Shown one piece after another: positions 32,301-43,130 of a stretch of DNA of 64,000 nt (positions within the stretch are counted from its first letter, which is position 1; the number at the start of each line of letters is the position of its first letter). The translations under genes and the position numbers were made by a program. Below the pieces are notes generated by a model. The model did no database searches, was not told the DNA's origin, and saw only the letters and a list, made by a program, of their open reading frames with translations. Source of the DNA: Casuarius casuarius (lineage: Eukaryota > Chordata > Aves > Casuariiformes > Casuariidae); the NCBI GenBank assembly GCA_003342895.1, contig PTFA01000194.1, positions 1,872,959 to 1,936,958 of the forward strand. The letters are read 5' to 3'.

Positions 32301-34898
32301 AAACGTGAACTGGAGGGGGGAAGAAGTAGAGAACTACCTTTACTCTAGAGGTAGGGATGTGATGGAACCTGGAAGAATTTTCCGTGATTGTTTTTGAGAG
32401 AATAGGTCATGGAACAGGTAAAGGTCAAGGGTAGGACAGTGCAATATGAAAATGCACAGTTTCTTAATTTGCAAAGTAATCTACCTAATCAGTTCAGGGA
32501 CTGATTGAAACTGTTATCACTAACCTATTTTCTGCAACACAGAAAGAGGATATGGGGTCCCCTCTGCTGTTAGCCCTCATCACTTTCAGGCAGCTTCCAC
32601 TCAGGTAGTTAAATATACGAATCTTTCCATCCGCACAGCCACTGATGACTCTGAGATAGAGAAACTCCAGAAACAGAACGCCTCTGAAAACAAGACACAC
32701 AAGTGTTGGTACATTCATCATGCTTTCGTGAAGAGACCAGAGCAACTAACTCCTTTGTCTTGGATGAGATGCAAAGGTCTGTTTCCATCAACAGGTTAAA
32801 AAAAATTGCTGATCAAGATATTTACAAGGCCTGGCAGTGAACTCCTTCATAATCACTCCAACTTTTTGAAGAGGACCAAGATGACTGTGTCCAAAGAAAC
32901 AAAACAAAAAGAACAAAGCTTTTTCAGAGCCACTGGTGTCATTATGTCCATCTTTTGCATTATAAATTTCCTTTTTATGTCTACGAAAGTAAATGAAAAC
33001 AATCAGATGCTACAATTTTCAGTTTTAATATGCAATTAAAATATAACAAAGTGACATAATACACAGTTGGTAGTGCTTTACAGCATATAACTCGGTCAGA
33101 TTTCACGTGCACATTATTCTCTATTCTTGATCAGATAGTGTGATATCCTAGTAAATATAGGTTGGGATCCTTGAAAAATTGCACTGTAAAGGGTCACAAG
33201 TCTTAATTCATCCTTGTTTGTGAGCAAGTGGTTACATATTTGCATTTTAGGTTATTATAGGTCTGATAAACTGACAAACACTTGTTGCTACCACCTATTG
33301 CCTGACATTGTTTTTAAGATGAAGACAGAGCAAGGATGTTTTAAATTCTAGGACTGGCAATTAAGACATTTTATGTTCCTGTAAGGGAGACATTTTCCTT
33401 ACAGATTTGTAGTGATCATTTATGGATAACTCGAAAGACATGTAATTCCTACTTTGGATGGCGGAAAGCTGTTAGGCATCTCTTATGGTTTCCCAACATG
33501 CTCCATGCCAGGGCATATCCATCAGTGCTTCCCGTAACTAAGTGCCACTGATCAAAAGACAAGCACTTAACTGGACCTTGGTGCCCTTCTAATACCTGCA
33601 AAGTAAAACAAATAGATTTAACACAGTATCAGCATTCTGAATGTAAACATAGCAAGACAGCTTACTGCAGGCACAAGACCATCTTCATAGAAGCTTTATC
33701 AGATATTATTAAAATATACCAATACCCAACATTATTAGTCCCTAATAAGAAACATTCTGGGCTTGCTGCTGCTGATTAGCTACTATCATGGAATTAACAT
33801 CATTTTCCATAATCATTATATGTGCTAAATATGTTATTGCATCGTAGAACTGCAACCTTCTTCCCCTCGAGTAGAAAGAGTTTCTCTTCTTTCAGAGATG
33901 TGGACTAATGCAAATTCTGGACATCTGCCAAGGTAATTAGTGACTCTGGCCTCAATCTTTAAATTGCAGAGCAGCTAGCCAGCTGTTTCAACTTTATAAA
34001 CTGTTACTGGTTCTGAAAGCAACAAATTTCATATTTTGGGCTAATGTGACACCTCCAACACTGGAAGCTGTTGGTCAAACCCTCTCGTTCCCTTCCCAGT
34101 TTGCCAGTGTTCATACAAAAGCAGATTCTGCAAAGAATAGATAATAGTGGGGCTTTGAGCAAAGTAAATCAAACTCCAGTTTAGAATTTGGCCAGTTGTT
34201 TGTAAGCCAGTTTTTACAGTGTTCTCTCACCAATAATTCTGCAGTTTCTTTGGCCAGTTTAGACTGCTGGGGGGGGCCGTGACTTTTTTTTTTCCCCCCC
34301 TTGGAAGGCATAAACAGAAAGTCATGATAAACTAGCATAGAAGGTTTTTGACAATTTAGCACAGAATTACCTACCTAAGAAACTTACTTTGATCAGAGCT
34401 CCAGTATCAGCATACCAGACTTTCACAAGTCCCTTGTCACAACCACTGACAATGTGGGTCGCATCCATTTTAACTACGCAAATGGTATTATTGTGTTTCA
34501 GTGTCTTGAGGCATTTCCTGCTTTCCAAATCCCATACTGTTAGGAGCAAAGGGGAGAAATATTAAATATCCATGTTCCAATGATAAGTTTTGCTGAGTAC
34601 AGCGTGAATTGGAAGATATTACTGAAATTCCAGTTGCATGTTGTGCCTGCAGCTCAGCTTGGAGCCAGGTATTGACTTAAAGAGTTTAATTATATGACTA
34701 AATTTTTAAATGCAAGGTCTAGAAAATGGCATATCCTTTTAATCCTTAATTTATAAATAAATAACAAGGAAATCTCTGGCAAAGCTGAAAATTGTTACCA
34801 CTGTCCCAAGACTTGGTCTAGTGCTGAAGCCACAAAGCCATTTAAAATTGAATAAGAGCAGAAATAATGAGAACTTATGCAATGACACAGTCAGACTC

Positions 34899-34932
<34 letters not shown>

Positions 34933-37900
34933 CACTCACACGACTTACTGTTCTATAAGCAACAGTATAAGAAACTAAAATTCACCATCTGATTTATATA
35001 CTTATTTTCAGAATCACACACTTCATATGTCACATTCATCATGACTCCAAGTACTGGCCCATTTGTTGTTACCATTTGCTTTTGACTGGGAGCCTCCTGG
35101 TCTCAACTCTCACCTTTCACCATCCCATCTTTGGCTCCTGACACAAACTTATCTTTGTATAAATCCAGGCAAGTGATGGTCCCCGAGTGACCATTAAAGA
35201 TTTTCGTACAAGCACCACTGTTTATATCCCAGCATCTACAAAGTAAGGACCAAAAAGGGAATCCAGTTATTAATATCTAAACTGATGCCTTACTCATTAT
35301 TTGCTACTTAATGGGCCCAGCTGTCCTCACATGAACACTGGGTTAAATCAGGAGTCATTCAACTGTGCTACTGCAATAATGTAGGAACAATCAAATCAAA
35401 TTTTATATTAAGTTTTTTCTCATGTAGTTTCTCATCCACCTCCAAACCTGCCTGGAAACTTGTAGTTAGACTTTATCTCTGGCATAGTTACCTTAAGTTA
35501 GCCTTCAAACGTAGACCTTTTTAGATAACCTTATTTTTTTACTGGCTGGTCTCAAGGTGACTTCTATTGACTTTAGATAGGGAACTCAAACATACACATA
35601 ATCACCCCTTCGGACTGGGGAAGGGCAGGGAGGACCCAGTTTGAATCAGTATAAACTTCTTCCCTTTTTGTTAAATGCTCTTTCTGAGGAAGTTGCACAG
35701 TTGCCATGGCAGAGCTGGACAACTGCTATTTCACTTTTCACCCTTCAATATTGTGATATTACACAAAGGTGTAATATCAACAGATTTGAGATTTAGGGGA
35801 AAAAAGGGAACTTAGGGAGAAGCTGTCCTATGTGAGTGGAGGATATGTTTAGTTATCTACTTTCCTTTTTTCATTATCTTAATGGAAATGACGTGAAAGA
35901 CAATTCCTAAAGTTTGGGGTGGAAGGTCTAAACCCCAGGTTGGTGTCCTGGGGCAGAGCCCTAGTGCTGCTCACCTGATGCTGAGATCAAAGCTTGCACT
36001 GAGAACGAATCCTTCCTTCTCATTGAGGTACAGCGCTTTGATGCTCCCAGCATGGCCAGAGAGCAGAGGAGGCACTTCTTTCATTTCCAGCACACCAATA
36101 AACCTCACTTTTCGGTCTGCAGAGCCAACAGCTACCAAGTTTCCACCGCTGTAGTGGATTACTCTGTTTGGGTCTGATCTGGATAAGAAGCAGTGGTTGA
36201 GGTGAGCTTTAGCCAGATAATGATATCTAACAGGTCTCGTCAGGCTGTAGCAGTTATTGACAGGCATTTCTATGATACTTGATGCTGAATTATAAAGCAA
36301 GCTGATGGACAACATGCTTAGGTACGTGAATCCTTTGCAGGGCACCACAAGCAAGGTTCATAGTTTTGTATACCTAAGTTTGTATCTGGGCAGTAAGTTT
36401 AAAAATAGGAGGTGATTCCTCCCAGCATTGTGTCTTTTGTGACCCTCTGTGGATTGCTAATCCTTACATCTCTAAAAATGACTCAGCTTGGTATCTTATT
36501 AAAAAAATGGATTGTATACTGAGGATTCTTTAACACTGATGCTGAGAGACCCTTTTCCAGCCACCCGTTCCCACAGAGGGATATCAGGACTTTCTGACAG
36601 GTTTTCTGAAGCCACTGTTTGGCCCTACAGAATTAGTACAGAAAGCATCTGGGCAGTCTACGTACTGGTCCATGAGGACACGAATGTTGTAGGAGCCACA
36701 GAAGACATTTCTCTCTTCCAGCTGGATGGTGTCAGTTTGCAGACCATGATAAGCTAACTGCAGACTATCTTCCTCCTTCTCCTCCAGGAAGAGAAATACA
36801 AAAACATTAACTTGGGGGGGGGGGGGGGAGGGAGGAGTGCAGCATTACTCCATAGTACGTATTAGCTTGATTCCCACTGTGCTGATGAGCCTAATAGAGA
36901 TGGAAAATGTCCATAGGGAACACCCAGTGTGCAGGAACTTCCCAATTAGTACAGAAGCAAGGATTGCTCTCTGTACGTCATTCAGTGGCAAAAAGTAGAA
37001 TACCTGATAATAGCACCCTTTATTCTTTGGGAAAAATGTCATGTTCTCATGATGCTGCCCAGCCTTGCCAGTGCCCCTGGCTTTGAGACTATTCAAGGGA
37101 CTGGAGGGAAGCATTAGTGCAAGGCAGAAGTTCCTTCCATTCAGAGATGCAGACTCCCTCCCATGCAAAGGAGGACTGAGCAAGTATCGGTCCTTGTGAA
37201 TTGCTCACGATGGTGCAACCCAGAAGCAGGAGTAGGAGAAGAACAAAGCTGCATCTAATTCACAGTCCAGTCTTCCAAGATCACTGTGTCCTCCTCCCTC
37301 CCCAAATGCTGGAAGGTAGGATCTACAGAAGGCAAACCACTTCCAACATACCTTCATTTTACTACTCCATTTGTGGTCTTTCACTTGGATGACATCTCCC
37401 TCTTTGTTTAACCGTGGAATTGTCACATTGACTATTTTAGCATAGTTGGAAACCACTCCCCTAGGGCATGATCCCTGGAATAAACCAATAGAGTCAGCAC
37501 TGTCCCTGCAAAGCCCAAGCACACAAAGGATGCTGCTCATATGCTTGATCTCCATGCAACGCTGAAGTTGCATGCAAAGCTGAGCTGCACACACTGGCTT
37601 GTTCTTTGGGAGAATTGTCATGTCCTCATGGTGCTGCTTTAGACCACTGGGTTGCATTTACCACTTTATTGGTATAAGATTTAACTTCTTGTGAAAAAAT
37701 ACCATTTTTTTTTCATACTTAGGAATCTTTAGCTTCCAATAAGCTGCAAAGTCTTTACTTTTTAATGGGGGCAATTTCAAGGAACATCTCATCTTTAGTG
37801 ACCACTCAGCTGATTTAGGATCCCCATACCTACCAAGGTGTGAAAGGCTCTCAGCGAATCTTTATCAATATAGAATTGTTTAAGATTCATTTTTAATGCA

Positions 37901-39628
37901 TGGAACCTTTCATTAAACCTTCTTTATTAGCAGAAGGCTCAGATTTCCATGCTCTCTTCCCAAATAATAGCATGCACTCAGGCATATAATCCCTAGCTTT
38001 AGGGGATTTGCTTTTACTCTTAACTTAGTCTATGGCAGGTCTGTACTAACCAGAGCAAACGTTTACCCCAAATTCTGCTCGACTGCATCCCAACCACCAG
38101 CTCTCACTTCCTGCGAGGAAACCCAGCTTTTTCATGTTCCTATGCAGTGCTAATAAAGCTCACTGTTCCGGCTGCCCCAGGGAGTTACTGCACCTTTGCA
38201 CCCTATCACTGGCTCCTGAAAGTCCAGTATTTTTATTTGTGACCAAGCTTTGTTTACTTCATTATAAATTCTTGATGATTCAATTTTAGAGCTGCAGACT
38301 CTCTAAAGGTCAATAAAGGCTATTCTGTTGTGCTTGCTTATGACTGTGTGAACATCTAACCCAGCTTAGCTCTGCAGAATGAGAAAGGAGGAAAAAGGAA
38401 CAGGATGAAGTTGAGAAGTGACCTCTGGAAAAAGCACTTCCATCTAATGGCCTGTGCAGTGAGAGAAAAAATCCTCTTTTTAAAGTGTGTGATAATGGTA
38501 GAAGCCCAGGCCTCATACCTGCAAACACAGGATCTCCTCCCGTATTATTTTTTGTGACACATGTTCCCTCTTCACTTCCTTGGCCAGGAAAGCCCAACAT
38601 TTACTCACAGCCACACATGTGTTGAGGGATTTTCGATCCAACAGCCCTGAGGAATTAAAAGGACAGAGTGGCTACCCCCTACACACATTAGAGGCCATAT
38701 CTGAGCCTTAGGAGAAACCATCCCTGGAGAATTAGAGGACCTTTACCCAGGATGTACGTGGACAGGTGAGTTGGCAGGCAGCGAATGAAGTCCTTGTACT
38801 TGTTGACATGAGAGACTGACTGGAGAGATGCTGGAGCCACAGTGACACCTGGAGCAACTAAGGACACAACAGATGACTTATCCACCATACCAGGACACTT
38901 CTCGAAGACATACTCACTGTTTTGGGGACAGACAAACACTGTTGATAGTTGACCACCTAGAAGGCAATGGAATTGACAGGTCGTAAGTGCTTGAGCTTTG
39001 GCCTATATTAATGGTACAGTTGTTAGTAATGCAATGCAAGAGTCAGCTGACTTTAAGCGACTTTCGAAAATCTCTTCAGTAATGTACAGTTCCAAAGAAA
39101 ATGGTGGGCTTTCTCATACTACGGGAGCAGAGAGTACTCCATGTCTTGAAGAACAATTCACACTCTCCACCACAGGGCTTGATGGTGCAAGTGTGGGGGA
39201 TGCTAACTCTTCCCAGCTATCACTGCCCTGAAAGCTGCCGAGGGCTCTTCAGAGGTGGAAAAAAATTGGGTGATTAGACATGCCATGGAACACCCTAGGT
39301 GGAAATGGTGGAAATGCAATGTGGCATTTTGCTTCTTAAAAATAGAAGATGCTTCTCTACCTCTTCCACTTCTATCTATAGGAATCATCAGCAAAGAGCA
39401 GGGTCTGTCCTAGTCTTTAAGGGAAAATATCAAAACACCCTTCTGCCAAGAACAGAGCACTTTAGTCTGAAAGGAGTGGGAGACCCTCTCATCCTTCATC
39501 CATTGGATTTTCTTTCATGAAAATACAGTTTTGTTCATGATATTGCAGAAAAAAAAAAAACTCTCTCCTGTTCCCTCCAAAGTAATGGAAAGGTAAACGC
39601 AGCAAATGCCCTTCTCATATTATTAGTG

Positions 39629-39677
<49 letters not shown>

Positions 39678-42390
39678 TGTCCACAGACACCTCTAGCATC
39701 TTTGTCAAATTGAAACCACCTGTGGTGTGAGGCTGTCCTTGCTTTTAGGTGCAATGTGATCCACAGTGCTAGATTATGGAGTTCAGATTGTGCTAGTGGA
39801 ACGCCTTCAACCTTACAGAACACCACCTCGCCATATTCAACGAGCAAAAGGGATATACCATATTTTTCATCTCAGCTATAAGATTGCGCTTCCAGCACCT
39901 CAACAAATTTGGGAACTCACTCAGAGCAAAGAAACACCTGTTGAATGACATAATCTCCCCTTGTACCAGACTTCCTTGAACTTTCCAGCTAAGTATTGCC
40001 AGGATATGCTCTGCTTTTTTGCAAAATGAGCCCGGAAAAGAATTGTTGCTAGGCAGTGCCAATTGTTAATGTTCCAGTCCCTTAGAAATGCCATAGATTT
40101 TCTCCAATATTAAATACTCAGGTAGTGGTACCTGTATTACCAAACTGGCTGATTTTTGCAGATGAGACTCTACTTGCGAGAGCTGCAGATGAAGTGCTAA
40201 AAGACTGTAAAGCAAATTGAATCCGGCAGCTGGGTTGAGGATGACTGTCTTCTTTGACAGTGTTTAGGGGTTTAGGAGATGATTCATCTGTGTCTTCTTT
40301 ATCTGGAAGAATTAAGCAGAGAGTCAAACTTTACATTCACAACAGGCATCTTAGAGTTGAATTAGGGGATTGCAGAAGTTAAAATAGGAAGTATATTAAG
40401 TATATTATGCTATATTATTTATTCTGTCACTTCTACCTATGCAAAACTATTCCCTCCAGGGTTTTCTTTAGTATGGTTTTCATTACTTAAAGAATTCAAT
40501 TGACAACCATTCCTTCCGAGATCTGTTGCCCAGGGGAATTCATGTTAGGAAGTTTTTTTCATTACATTGCTGTCAGCTATACACTGTTGTAGGCTATACT
40601 CCTTTCTGATGATCACCCCTTTTAGGCAGTTACTATGCATGCTGACGCCTGCATACAGGCCGGCACTGCAAGAAAGAGTTGGTCCTCGGAGCATAGTTGG
40701 GTCAGGGTAAAGCTGCCGGGCCTGAGTCCCATCTGGCTCTATTTCCTGCTGCCAGGAACGCCCCTGTTTCCTCCACAGCTTGTGTCCTCTCCCTCTGCTT
40801 TGCCCACTTACTTCCTACAGCTGGAAAGATCAGAGGTCTAAGTGATTTAGGATTTGCAGCATTAACCAGAAGGTTAATAGCGTGAGACAAATAAAGCTAC
40901 AATTAATAGTTAATGTTGGCTGAACTGCTGCTTTCAGCAGTTACCCTTTGTGCTGCCTGTGTGGAGAATTTTGCCACATACAATAAAACATCTGCTTAAG
41001 AGGGGAACAGCCAGAGCTGCAACAGCGGGAGCTGCCTGACTGCTGCAGATGACAAGAAGGAACCAGCCCCTATGGCTGGGCAATGTTATATTCATCTCCA
41101 GCACCATCCCTGGAGCGTAGCACCTGTACTCTAGGGATAGGTCCTCTTTGCCTAGCTCCCAAACAGTTGCCTTCACCTTGCCTTAAATTTAACCAGCTTG
41201 TAAGGTCTCAGCTGAAAGTGATAGAGAGGATCTGTGCAGTTCAGGGGAATCCAGCACAGTTCCCCTAACAGAGCAGTATCTTTCTTTCCTACACTGATAA
41301 CGTGAAAAGAAACTAAAGGGTAAACTGTCACAGCATCAGAGCCACCAAACAGTAAACTTGATGCAACTTATTACAGCAAGTTTTCTGTGGGAGTCCCTCC
41401 TAGATCAAAATGAAAGTTCCCTGGGCCACATCTTCAGTTGTTGAAGGAGGACACAGACCTGATTGCTCTGAAAACAAGTTTTTTGGTCCACTGTTTTCTG
41501 CCTGATAAGAAGCAAATAAAAAATCAGTTGAAAAAAATCTATCTTACATCATAGTATTTCCATACTTTTACCTAGCTCAGACAAGAACATTTGTCCCATG
41601 GATCCTATGTATAACCAAAGTTAATAGATAGAAGGAGAAGAGCTTTAGGCTAAGTTTTGTGACCTTGAGTGTCTAGTTAGTAATCGATCCATTAATCCTG
41701 ACACATCGGCTCACACGCACTGGAGTTATGCTGATTTGCATCAGATGACAGTCTAGCCCCCCAAATCTCTGTGGCTTTTGACACTACAAAGAATTAGAGA
41801 GTCTAGATCTGGCCCTATGAGTTCATTTTGACACCGATGAACATTGGTGCCCAGCTGGCAGGTGGGAGCTCACCTCTCCCATCGGCATCCTGCTTACCTG
41901 TTCTCGCAAGGATACTTTGCTCTCGCACCAGGTCAGCTGCCGCAAACAGTAACTTGGCATCACACAGTTTCAGTAAGAGCAGAGTGTAGTTTGCTTTAGT
42001 CCAATAGCTGCTTTTTGCAAACCAGCACCACGTGTCCTGCATCTCCTGCTCCAGCCTTTGTGGATCCAAAGCACCATCGAAACTGGAGATGTTCCGATCT
42101 CTGAGGCTGCAGCCGATCTGGGAGCGCACGTACGTGAAATCCTTCTCCTGGGTCACTCTCAGAAGTCTCTCGATGTAGCTGAGTAAACTGAAACTGTCAA
42201 AACGCTTGATGATGCCCAGCAGGAACTTCCTCTGGGTGAGCGCGCCAGCTCGCAGGAACCACTCCTTGGTGGAAAAGATCCTCCAGGCCAAGACACAGGT
42301 CTCGCAGGTTTCGCACACGGGCACTAGGTCTGTTTCCTTCCCACATCGCAGACTAGGGGCTGAGTACAGGCTGTACTCCTGCCTCTCCAT
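28459..42390 (-). CDS. FBXW10: F-box and WD repeat domain protein FBXW10, 14 coding exons
   Basis: This is a substrate receptor of an SCF (SKP1-CUL1-F-box) ubiquitin ligase. Exons (minus): 42390-41898, 40302-40132, 38956-38747, 38646-38519, 37474-37352, 36781-36666, 36178-35975, 35235-35114, 34536-34388, 33595-33453, 32683-32525, 31969-31569, 30721-30536, 29332-28459. Phases agree at every junction. The conserved N-terminal block (CETCVLAWRIFSTKEWF, WTKANYTLLLLKLC) matches FBXW10. An F-box spans about 277-322. WD repeats run from about 418 to 690 (e.g. SGHAGSIKALYL, NGHSGTITCLDL, EGHQGPVKCLSF). The C-terminus (KKAWLRKIKGLPIDSF) is the family's conserved tail. In the last exon the frame is broken once near 29,090-29,152. 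Human FBXW10 is about 1,050 aa; this would be about 1,159. TVP23B lies downstream in the same orientation, as in human. Confidence 0.9.
30536..30721 (-). CDS. FBXW10: FBXW10 exon 13
   Basis: 186 bp. LCYELMKSAAQKHKNLLKST begins it, and it ends RTVADTG|GTAAGA. Good polypyrimidine tract before the CTAG acceptor. Phase 1 at both ends. Confidence 0.75.
31226..31347. repeat. C13 run and G7-T-G7 run
   Basis: C13 at 31,226-31,238 and G7TG7 at 31,333-31,347, both in FBXW10 intron 12. Confidence 0.8.
31569..31969 (-). CDS. FBXW10: FBXW10 exon 12
   Basis: 401 bp. It starts RMVINALSCLLMFQFEDVKWNY, closing the propeller, then a basic, poorly conserved linker. The 3' end at TCTG|GTAGAC is chosen because it gives the phase that exon 13 needs; the donor is weak. 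Confidence 0.7.
32525..32683 (-). CDS. FBXW10: FBXW10 exon 11 (WD repeat)
   Basis: 159 bp. LEFLYLRVISGCADGKIRIF and SGSCLKVMRANSRGDPI form the last clear blade. Acceptor GTTTTCAG; donor AATAG|GTTAGT. Confidence 0.87.
33453..33595 (-). CDS. FBXW10: FBXW10 exon 10 (WD repeat)
   Basis: 143 bp. VLEGHQGPVKCLSFDQWHLV and GSTDGYALAW form the next blade. Donor AA|GTAGGA, phase 2. Confidence 0.87.
34388..34536 (-). CDS. FBXW10: FBXW10 exon 9 (WD repeat)
   Basis: 149 bp. VWDLESRKCLKTLKHNNTI and HIVSGCDKGLVKVW form the next blade. Donor AAA|GTAAGT. Confidence 0.88.
34901..34928. repeat. (TG)14 microsatellite
   Basis: Perfect TG run in FBXW10 intron 8. Confidence 0.9.
35114..35235 (-). CDS. FBXW10: FBXW10 exon 8 (WD repeat)
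   Basis: 122 bp. CWDINSGACTKIFNGHSGTI and KFVSGAKDGMVK give one WD blade. Acceptor TTACTTTGTAG; donor AAAG|GTGAGA. Confidence 0.88.
35975..36178 (-). CDS. FBXW10: FBXW10 exon 7 (WD repeats begin)
   Basis: 204 bp. RVIHYSGGNLVAVGSADRKV is followed by a full blade with SGHAGSIKALYL and FDLSIR. Donor AG|GTGAGC. Confidence 0.87.
36666..36781 (-). CDS. FBXW10: FBXW10 exon 6
   Basis: 116 bp, acidic start EEDSLQLAYHGLQ then LEERNVFCGSYNIRVLMD. The acceptor is weak (TTCCTGGAG) and lies 33 bp after a run of 15 C (minus strand). The donor CA|GTACGT is the one that keeps frame. Confidence 0.7.
36814..36828. repeat. Run of 15 G in FBXW10 intron 5
   Basis: G15 on the plus strand (C15 in the transcript) followed by AGGGAGGAG, 33 bp upstream of the exon 6 acceptor. 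It may serve as the polypyrimidine tract. Confidence 0.8.
37352..37474 (-). CDS. FBXW10: FBXW10 exon 5
   Basis: 123 bp, 41 codons, linker between the F-box and the propeller (CPRGVVSNYAKIVNVTIPRL). Acceptor TTTATTCCAG; donor AAG|GTATGT. Confidence 0.85.
38519..38646 (-). CDS. FBXW10: FBXW10 exon 4 (second half of F-box)
   Basis: 128 bp. LLDRKSLNTCVAVSKCW completes the SKP1-binding F-box. It ends in phase 0 with CLQ|GTATGA. Confidence 0.87.
38747..38956 (-). CDS. FBXW10: FBXW10 exon 3 (first half of F-box)
   Basis: 210 bp. It ends with KDFIRCLPTHLSTYIL, the L-P-x-H-L start of an F-box. Acceptor CCTTCTAG; donor CTGG|GTAAAG. Confidence 0.87.
39633..39671. repeat. Run of 39 T
   Basis: Poly(T) on plus, poly(A) on minus, in FBXW10 intron 2. 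It abuts a minus-strand open stretch to about 39,847, so it could be a retroposed 3' tail or only a mononucleotide repeat. Confidence 0.85.
40132..40302 (-). CDS. FBXW10: FBXW10 exon 2
   Basis: 171 bp, Ser/Thr-rich linker, residues 165-221. Acceptor TTCTTCCAG; donor ACAG|GTACCA. Weakly conserved in kind, but the phase fits both neighbours. Confidence 0.8.
41898..42390 (-). CDS. FBXW10: FBXW10 exon 1 (start codon)
   Basis: Residues 1-164. ATG 42390 (MERQEYSLY) is chosen because the family similarity starts right after it. An in-frame upstream ATG at 42507 leads into a low-complexity stretch. Donor ACAG|GTAAGC. Confidence 0.87.
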
Positions 42391-42509
42391 CACTCCAGCT
42401 GCCCTCCCGGGGACAAGTACAGCTCGGGGACAGCGGCTCCAGCTGGAGAGCCTGGAAGCTAGGAGCCTCCGGCCAGCCGCCTGCTTGCCTCCCGCGCAGC
42501 CCCGCACAG

Positions 42510-42898
42510 GGATGGGGGTGCACGGGGACAGAAGCCTGCAGGTTCGGAGGCCTCAGTCCAGTGTAGGATGGAGGCTCACAAGGATGGAGACCTGCAGGTT
42601 CGGAAGCCTCAGCCCAGCATGGGATGGAGACCCACAAGGAGGAAGGCTCATGGGTCCAGGGGCTCAGCCAGTGTAGGATGGAGGCACACCGGGATGGAGG
42701 CGCGCAGGTTCAGAGGCTCAGCCCAGCTCAGGATGGAGGCACACGGGTTTGGAAGGCTGCAGGTTCAGAGACTTCAGGCCAGCGAGGCATAGAGGCCCGT
42801 GGGGTTGGAGATCCACAGGTTGGGAGGCTTCAGCCCAGGGAGCGATGGAAGCCAGCAAGGATGGAGACCCGCAGGATCGGAGGCCTCCGCGCAGTGTG
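42510..42898. repeat. Degenerate minisatellite, about 56-bp unit, about 7 copies
   Basis: Units of roughly 52-60 bp carry a recurring GCAGGTTCGGAGGCCTCAG core and a GGATGGAGGC core. The first core recurs near 42,535, 42,592, 42,648, 42,703, 42,758, 42,813 and 42,868. The array starts about 120 bp upstream of the FBXW10 ATG, so it covers the probable 5' UTR/promoter. Copies differ from each other by many substitutions. Confidence 0.75.
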
Positions 42899-43000
42899 GG
42901 ACGGAGCCCCAGCAGGACGGAGCCCCAGCAGGACGGAGCCCCAGCAGGACGGAGCCCCAGCAGGACGGAGCCCCAGCAGGACGGAGCCCCAGCAGGACGG
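42899..43000. repeat. Perfect 16-bp tandem repeat, 6 copies
   Basis: The unit GGACGGAGCCCCAGCA repeats with exact 16-bp spacing; AGCAGG starts at 42,911, 42,927, 42,943, 42,959, 42,975 and 42,991. It directly follows the 56-bp array and seems to have grown from its last unit (GGGACGGAGCCC). Near-identity of the copies implies recent expansion. Confidence 0.9.
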
Positions 43001-43130
43001 GGCGCCGCGCCGAGCCCGCCCCGCCCCGCGGCGTCCGCGGCTCCTAGGAGACACCCGCTACCGTAAACCTCCTCCCTCCCTGCCGCTGCGCCCGCCGTAT
43101 TGCCTCTAATATCGCCACGCAGGCGCCAGC
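42990..43130. promoter_or_regulatory. GC-rich probable FBXW10 promoter
   Basis: CpG-dense DNA directly beyond the minisatellites, 600-740 bp above the FBXW10 ATG. It includes the palindrome CTCCTAGGAG. No TATA box. The start site is not determinable from sequence alone. Confidence 0.35.

Noticed and set aside
42391..42507. Upstream in-frame ATG giving a 39-residue longer FBXW10
   Set aside because: The extra residues are Arg/Ala-rich, run toward the minisatellite, and the family similarity begins at MERQEYSLY.
42510..43000. CRISPR-like direct repeats
   Set aside because: Units are contiguous with no unique spacers, and the setting is a vertebrate gene.
42624..43109. 161-codon plus-strand frame and shorter repeat-protein frames
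   Set aside because: They are translations of the minisatellite; the repeat unit, not selection, keeps them open.
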